DNA of 27,086 nt from positions 1 through 27,086 of IMG/VR virus record IMGVR_UViG_3300044568_002998; one strand, written 5' to 3'. How positions within the stretch are numbered: position 1 is the stretch's first letter; each line of letters begins with the position of its first letter. Both the position numbers and the translations under genes were made by a program. Positions 23,462 through 27,086 of the stretch are shown here, piece after piece. Origin of the DNA: a virus. The notes beneath the pieces are model-generated. The model was given only the letters and a program-made list of their open reading frames with translations, ran no database searches and was not told the origin of the DNA.

Positions 23462-24565
23462 CTATTCTCTGATGTCGTCACCTTCCATGGTTCCTTCAGT
23501 TTCAGTGTATTCTAACTCAACATCATAACTAACATTTAATGCATCGTGTATGAATTTTCTATTTTTTGTTTTGTAAGCATCTAACTCATCTGGATTAACA
23601 TATCCATGTGGTGTTGAAGCAATCGTACCATTTCTTTCAATACCAGTTACGTGGTTTTTCTCACATCTGATTTTTGCTTCAGTTCCATATTGGAAATCTT
23701 GATTCAATGCTTTAGCTGTTAATTTTTTAGTACCATGTGTTAATATACCACCAATGTGAACAATGATTCTTGAATTAAAGAACATGAACTCACCACCTTT
23801 ATGTTTAACAACAGTTCCATTCATACTATCTAACCAAATCTTTTGAACACAAATCATAGTGTTTGTGTATTCACTTTCTTCAGAACGACTAGATGGAATT
23901 TTAAAGTTTACAATCGCTTGGAATGCACCCATTGCACCAGCGTTCCACATATTGTTAGATGTGTTAGAACAAGCAGATTTATAACAGTTAAGCGTACCAA
24001 TTGAATCCCATAGAAAACACATGTTTTTATTGATGATACCTTCTTCTTGGTTTTGAATCATTTCACTAATGAATAATGAAACATCCTCAATAACTGGTTC
24101 AAGTCTTGTAGGTTTAGTCATCATTTTACTTTCTTGGTGATTGTAGTTTTTATAACGATTATATAAATCACTACTTCTCATAAGGATGAATCCGTCTGGT
24201 TTTTCAGTTATCTCACCAGTTTTCTCATCAACAATCTCTTTGAATTTGACACCTACTTGTTTTGCGTGTTCTGTATTCCAGTTACCTTCAGTTTCAATAA
24301 CAATAGCTAAGTCACCAATTTTTTGACAACCAGCAATTGCTTCATAAAAAGCTGTTGATTTACCAGTATTTGAATAACCTCTAACTAGAGATACGTAACC
24401 ACGTGGAAAACCTGGTAATTTTAAAGCATCATGCCATGCTTTTGATAATGGAACCCAAGATAATTCTTTGTCTTTTGGTTCTGAGTTAATTTTTTCTGAT
24501 TCTAAAAACGCATCTAAATCAAATGGTTTTTTTTCAATCGCTTTTTTTTCTGGTTTCTTAGCCAT
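23462..24565 (-). CDS. uvsX: RecA-like recombinase, UvsX type
   Basis: 367 aa, close to T4 UvsX. Residues 1-35 are Lys-rich and probably flexible. The ATPase core has a Walker A at G63-Y-S-N-T-G-K-S-T71, a catalytic Glu near residue 93 (VIETEGNW) and a Walker B at about 184-188 (FLWDS). The region RSSDLYNRYKNYN and the C-terminal acidic tail also fit a phage recombinase. It forms filaments on ssDNA and performs strand exchange for recombination-dependent replication and repair, working with the gp32-like protein encoded just upstream. A terminator hairpin lies between ssb and this gene. No separate strong promoter was seen in the 35 bases before the ATG, so expression probably depends on read-through. 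Confidence 0.92.
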   Translation of the reverse strand: MAKKPEKKAIEKKPFDLDAFLESEKINSEPKDKELSWVPLSKAWHDALKLPGFPRGYVSLVRGYSNTGKSTAFYEAIAGCQKIGDLAIVIETEGNWNTEHAKQVGVKFKEIVDEKTGEITEKPDGFILMRSSDLYNRYKNYNHQESKMMTKPTRLEPVIEDVSLFISEMIQNQEEGIINKNMCFLWDSIGTLNCYKSACSNTSNNMWNAGAMGAFQAIVNFKIPSSRSEESEYTNTMICVQKIWLDSMNGTVVKHKGGEFMFFNSRIIVHIGGILTHGTKKLTAKALNQDFQYGTEAKIRCEKNHVTGIERNGTIASTPHGYVNPDELDAYKTKNRKFIHDALNVSYDVELEYTETEGTMEGDDIRE

Positions 24566-24600
24566 ATGTATTTATTATTAGAATTATAATTATATTAGAT

Positions 24601-24630
24601 AAAAAAAGGGATAATCACTTACCCCCTTTT
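24601..24630 (-). terminator. Intrinsic terminator/attenuator between ssb and uvsX
   Basis: On the minus strand AAAAGGG pairs with CCCTTTT, and an inner GTAA/TTAT stem (one bulged G, one G-T pair) closes on a GTGA tetraloop of the GNRA class. A run of T follows. It lies 16 bases after the ssb stop. It would cap a short ssb transcript and allow reduced read-through into uvsX. Confidence 0.75.
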
Positions 24631-24645
24631 AATTTGTTTACCATA

Positions 24646-25551
24646 TTAAAATGGTAGTTCGTCTTCTTCTTTTTCTACTTCAGCATTTGCAGTTTCAGCA
24701 ACTGGTGCTTTTGTAGTTGAAGCAGTAACGTTGGCTTTTACATTTTCAACACCGATTGTGATTTCTTCTTCGATTCCATCACCACCTTCAGTTTTTGATG
24801 CTTTATCAACAAAACGTTTCTCGTCTTTATCCCACATAGGTGTTCCACCTTTCACAACGATTTCCATGAATTCGTATGATTTAACTGCGTATACTTTCTC
24901 CCAAGTTCTATCATCTGCTAACCAAGTTGCTGCTAATTCAGCATCTTCTGATAATACAGATGGGTCTAAGTGTGAGATAGAAGAAACAGTTGGTTTCCCT
25001 AATTGGTTTCTGTTGATTGTGATAGATAGGTCACGACCGTTTTCTGGGTGAGTAACATCTTTTTTGATTGCTAACAATACACCTTGAATCTTATCTAAGA
25101 TACCTTCTTTTCTCCAATCATGTGCGAAACGCCAGAATTTAACACCTTCTTCTTCTTTGTCTCTGTCAATAACTTTAACAACGTAGAATAATTTAGCATT
25201 GTATTTCTTAGCCAATTCTTTATCAGAATCTTTTCCAGTCGCACGTAAAGCATCATTAGCTTCACAGAAAGGACATGCTTCACCTTTTTCATGTTTCAAA
25301 CATGGAAGTGTTTTCCACTCACCATCAATTTGAACTCGGTGACCGTACATTTCAACAAATGGACTTGAACCATCTGGTGTAGGTAATATACGGATGTTTT
25401 TTGTTGCTGACTTCACACCCTCTTTGATATGTGTTGTGAAGTAGTTTTTTAAGTCGTATGTATTAGACTCACTTTGTTTTGTGTACTTAGGCTTGTTGTT
25501 TGCCTCATACTGTGCTAACATTGCAGCTAGCGGATTGTTTTGTTCACTCAT
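24646..25551 (-). CDS. gp32: ssDNA-binding protein, T4 gp32-like
   Basis: 301 aa, the same length as T4 gp32. The zinc site is clear: H71, C84, C93 and C96 (YGHR ... LPC ... EACPFC). T4 gp32 uses H64, C77, C87 and C90, so spacing differs by one residue in one interval. The OB-fold core spans about residues 50-230. The tail from about 245 is acidic and Ala/Thr-rich and ends EKEEDELPF. It coats ssDNA at the fork and in recombination, and its acidic tail would bind partner proteins. The ATG has an A-rich leader (AACAGAACAAAGATG) without Shine-Dalgarno. Two host-type promoters lie upstream and a terminator lies after it, so it may be made in excess of the rest of the operon. Confidence 0.92.
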   Translation of the reverse strand: MSEQNNPLAAMLAQYEANNKPKYTKQSESNTYDLKNYFTTHIKEGVKSATKNIRILPTPDGSSPFVEMYGHRVQIDGEWKTLPCLKHEKGEACPFCEANDALRATGKDSDKELAKKYNAKLFYVVKVIDRDKEEEGVKFWRFAHDWRKEGILDKIQGVLLAIKKDVTHPENGRDLSITINRNQLGKPTVSSISHLDPSVLSEDAELAATWLADDRTWEKVYAVKSYEFMEIVVKGGTPMWDKDEKRFVDKASKTEGGDGIEEEITIGVENVKANVTASTTKAPVAETANAEVEKEEDELPF

Positions 25552-25625
25552 CTTTGTTCTGTTTTTATTTATTCTGTTATTATTTGTTCCTTAATTATTA
25601 ATTCATAATTACTTAATTCACATTA

Positions 25626-25655
25626 CAAATATACTAAACTTTTCTTAAAAGTCAA
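25626..25655 (-). promoter_or_regulatory. Host-type promoter P1 of the ssb operon
   Basis: On the minus strand TTG (25655-25653), a 19-base spacer and TATATTTG (25633-25626) match the Bacteroidetes promoter TTG-N~19-TAnnTTTG. The spacer length and core are the same as in the plus-strand endonuclease promoter. The leader to the ssb ATG would be about 70 bases. Confidence 0.65.
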
Positions 25656-25700
25656 GCAAAATGTTAAGTTATTTTTAAACAATTATTACCTTTCTTGATA

Positions 25701-25731
25701 CAAATGTACAACATATAAAACGATATTGCAA
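25701..25731 (-). promoter_or_regulatory. Host-type promoter P2 of the ssb operon
   Basis: On the minus strand TTG (25731-25729), a 20-base spacer and TACATTTG (25708-25701) form a second Bacteroidetes-type promoter, about 75 bases upstream of P1. It lies after the terminator of the 264-aa gene, so both would fire into ssb. The rest of the 255-base gap 25552-25806 is AT-rich, with no further gene seen. Confidence 0.55.
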
Positions 25732-25760
25732 GTAAAATATAAAAAATTTTTGATTAAAAT

Positions 25761-25787
25761 AAAAAAAGACCCCTAATTGGAGTCTTT
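25761..25787 (-). terminator. Intrinsic terminator after the 264-aa gene
   Basis: On the minus strand AAAGACTCC pairs with GGGGTCTTT (one T-G wobble) around a 5-base loop, followed at once by a T run. It lies 20 bases past the stop of the 264-aa gene and isolates the upstream transcript from the ssb promoters. Confidence 0.85.
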
Positions 25788-25806
25788 CTTATTGGTTTAT
25801 AGTTGA

Positions 25807-26601
25807 TTAGATATCTTCTTCTTCGTAATCTTCATCTTTAACTGTGAAACTTTGTTTAACATCACCTTCAGAATATGAATTCTCAACATCATCTTGTGTT
25901 AATGTATATTCTTCTTTTTCTTCATTACCCATAACATCATAAGCACCTTTTTTATCAGCCCAATAATCTGTTAGTTTTTGTGAGTAAGGATATGAGCTTA
26001 ATGAACGCATCTCCAATTTTTCAACTGGTGTTGGGTTTCTTTTGATTATTTCATCTTCCAATGCTTCAATTTTACCACTAACAGCATCCATACTAGATAT
26101 GCGTGCTTCTAAGTCAGCTAACTTTTGTAAAAGCATTTCTGAATTTTGGCTAGCTTTATCAGCAGCTTCTTTTGCTTCTTCAGAACCTTTCACTAATTCA
26201 GTTACATCAACTTCAACATCGTTGCTAGCTGGTTCAACTGGTGCTGGTGCAGCTTCTGGTGTACCACCTTGTTCACCACCAAAATCTAATGAATCACCAC
26301 CCATGTCACCTTCTGGTGTATCACCTTCTGGTGCTGGTGCGGATTCTGGTTCGTTACCTTCTGGAGCATTCCCATTATCCTCAGCTGGTGGTGTATCTAA
26401 ACCTAATTCTTTAGATATATCATCTGCTGATTGTTCTGGTGTTTCTTCATCTTCTTCGTCTAGTTGTCTATCACCTAGAATTAATTCATCGTATTCTGGT
26501 AGTTCTTGTTTTCCAGTATAGAAGTTATAGTTTTCTAATAGTTTGAATCTATTAAGTTCTTCTTTTAATAATTTTGGGTCAAATTTAGGTTTTCTACTCA
26601 T
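25807..26601 (-). CDS. Acidic, low-complexity protein with coiled coil, 264 aa
   Basis: 264 aa. I do not recognise the family. Residues 1-35 are basic with an amphipathic pattern (LLKEELNRFKLLENYNFYTG) and are probably the conserved, structured part. Residues about 50-130 are an acidic linker rich in Glu, Asp, Pro, Gly and Ala (for example APAPEGDTPEGDMGGD). Residues about 138-190 form a likely coiled coil (EEAKEAADKASQNSEMLL, then LADLEARISSMDAVSG). The C-terminus is again acidic and ends in EEEDI. An acidic coiled-coil protein of this type could be a head scaffold or core component, or an internal virion protein, but no scaffold motif can be named. It is downstream of a 66-aa gene (7-base gap) and is followed by a strong terminator. 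Its coding DNA is richer in C and G than the window average. Confidence 0.7.
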   Translation of the reverse strand: MSRKPKFDPKLLKEELNRFKLLENYNFYTGKQELPEYDELILGDRQLDEEDEETPEQSADDISKELGLDTPPAEDNGNAPEGNEPESAPAPEGDTPEGDMGGDSLDFGGEQGGTPEAAPAPVEPASNDVEVDVTELVKGSEEAKEAADKASQNSEMLLQKLADLEARISSMDAVSGKIEALEDEIIKRNPTPVEKLEMRSLSSYPYSQKLTDYWADKKGAYDVMGNEEKEEYTLTQDDVENSYSEGDVKQSFTVKDEDYEEEDI

Positions 26602-26608
26602 TTTAATA

Positions 26609-26809
26609 TTAGAATAATAATTGTCTACCGTCTTCGGTGATTATTTTTTTATTGATACGTTCAATAAGACTTTTGTCGCCTTTAATAACACAAACACCAG
26701 AACTACAATCCATATTTGAGTCTTGATTTTGTGTACCTAAAAAACCGTCAAGAGCTGAATCCAACCCTTCGTTTTTAATATCGTTTTGTTTATTATTGTT
26801 ATTAGTCAT
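26609..26809 (-). CDS. Small unknown protein, 66 aa
   Basis: 66 aa, starting MTNNNNKQNDIKNEGLDSAL. The N-terminal third is Asn-rich. The centre has a Cys pair (DCSSGVCVI), and the C-terminus is a short basic-acidic segment, RINKKIITEDGRQLLF, that looks like the conserved part. No known function is recognised. It is encoded directly before the 264-aa gene (7-base gap) and is cotranscribed with it. The length and open frame, in the same direction as and tightly packed with its neighbours, support it being real. Confidence 0.65.
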   Translation of the reverse strand: MTNNNNKQNDIKNEGLDSALDGFLGTQNQDSNMDCSSGVCVIKGDKSLIERINKKIITEDGRQLLF

Positions 26810-26861
26810 ACAAATTTAATTTATTTGATTGTTATCTTTGTATATAAATATCATAAAAACA

Positions 26862-27086
26862 TTAAAAAACCCTTTCTATATTTAAAAATACTAGCTCTTT
26901 ACCTTTTGTTAAAATTAATTTGTTTTGATATTCATCCCAATTTATGATAACACTACCATAATCAACATTACCAATGTTATCACCACTCATAGAGTCGATT
27001 AACATATTTAATGCATTTATTGTGTATAACGCATTACCTTTTTTATGTATAGGTATTGCACTAGGGAATAGGTCTTTTAAGTTTAG
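26862..27086 (-). CDS. C-terminal end of an unidentified protein (start outside window)
   Basis: The frame runs from the window edge to a TAA at 26862-26864 and gives 74 codons. The visible end reads LNLKDLFPSAIPIHKKGNAL, continues through INALNMLIDSMSGDNIGNVD and ends LVFLNIERVF. I do not recognise a family. It is on the same strand as the genes after it. The 52-base gap to the 66-aa gene shows no clear promoter on the minus strand. Confidence 0.6.
   Translation of the reverse strand, partial: LNLKDLFPSAIPIHKKGNALYTINALNMLIDSMSGDNIGNVDYGSVIINWDEYQNKLILTKGKELVFLNIERVF

Noticed and set aside
26042-26521. Long open frame on the plus strand opposite the 264-aa gene
   Set aside because: It is the antisense of an Asp/Glu/Pro/Ala-rich low-complexity region and gives a Ser/Pro/Gly-rich peptide with no domain. 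It has no promoter or leader.
26811-26818. TAAATTTG element on the minus strand before the 66-aa gene
   Set aside because: It is one base before the ATG, so transcription would begin inside the gene.

Overview
This window looks like part of the genome of a large, AT-rich, contractile-tailed phage of the T4 superfamily. The host is probably a member of the Bacteroidetes, most likely flavobacterial. Three things support the phage call: a T4-type replication set (gp32-like ssDNA-binding protein, UvsX-like recombinase, FEN/RNase H-type exonuclease, gp41/DnaB-like helicase), a class Ia ribonucleotide reductase pair, and gp25-like and gp6-like baseplate wedge genes. The host inference rests on three points. 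Gene starts lack Shine-Dalgarno sequences and have A-rich leaders. The promoters seen in the gaps fit TTG-N19/20-TAnnTTTG, the Bacteroidetes form. One tail protein carries repeats resembling SprB, the flavobacterial gliding adhesin. No tRNA, CRISPR array, insertion sequence or integrase was seen.

Layout: almost everything is on the minus strand, so transcription runs from high to low coordinates. (a) 27086-25807 holds the end of an unidentified gene, a 66-aa protein and an acidic 264-aa protein, closed by a terminator at about 25770. (b) 25806-25552 is a regulatory gap with two tandem host-type promoters. (c) 25551-17120 is a replication and nucleotide operon: ssb, terminator, uvsX, exonuclease, an unknown 174-aa gene, helicase, nrdB, nrdA, terminator. 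(d) 17028-1 is a tail/baseplate module: gp25, gp6, a small membrane protein, a 1413-aa multidomain protein, four unrecognised structural-type genes, an 877-aa protein with a gpI-like motif and a Cys-rich tail, and the start of another Cys-rich protein. T4-late-like TATAAATA boxes lie in two of the gaps in (d).

Two unrelated free-standing homing endonuclease genes bracket gp6. One is a GIY-YIG protein on the minus strand. The other is a Vsr/EDxHD-like protein with four zinc-type repeats and is the only plus-strand gene.

How the genes work together: region (c) supplies dNTPs (NrdAB), unwinds DNA (helicase), coats it (gp32-like), recombines it (UvsX) and removes primers or flaps (exonuclease). 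Region (d) builds the baseplate. The gp25/gp6/gpI-like trio corresponds to the conserved W-J-I core of contractile tails, and the very large proteins between them are probably host-facing or peripheral baseplate parts. The most unusual features are the SprB-like, membrane-segment-bearing 1413-aa protein and the Cys-rich signature shared by two adjacent tail genes. I did not find a clear defence system or any other wholly new system.
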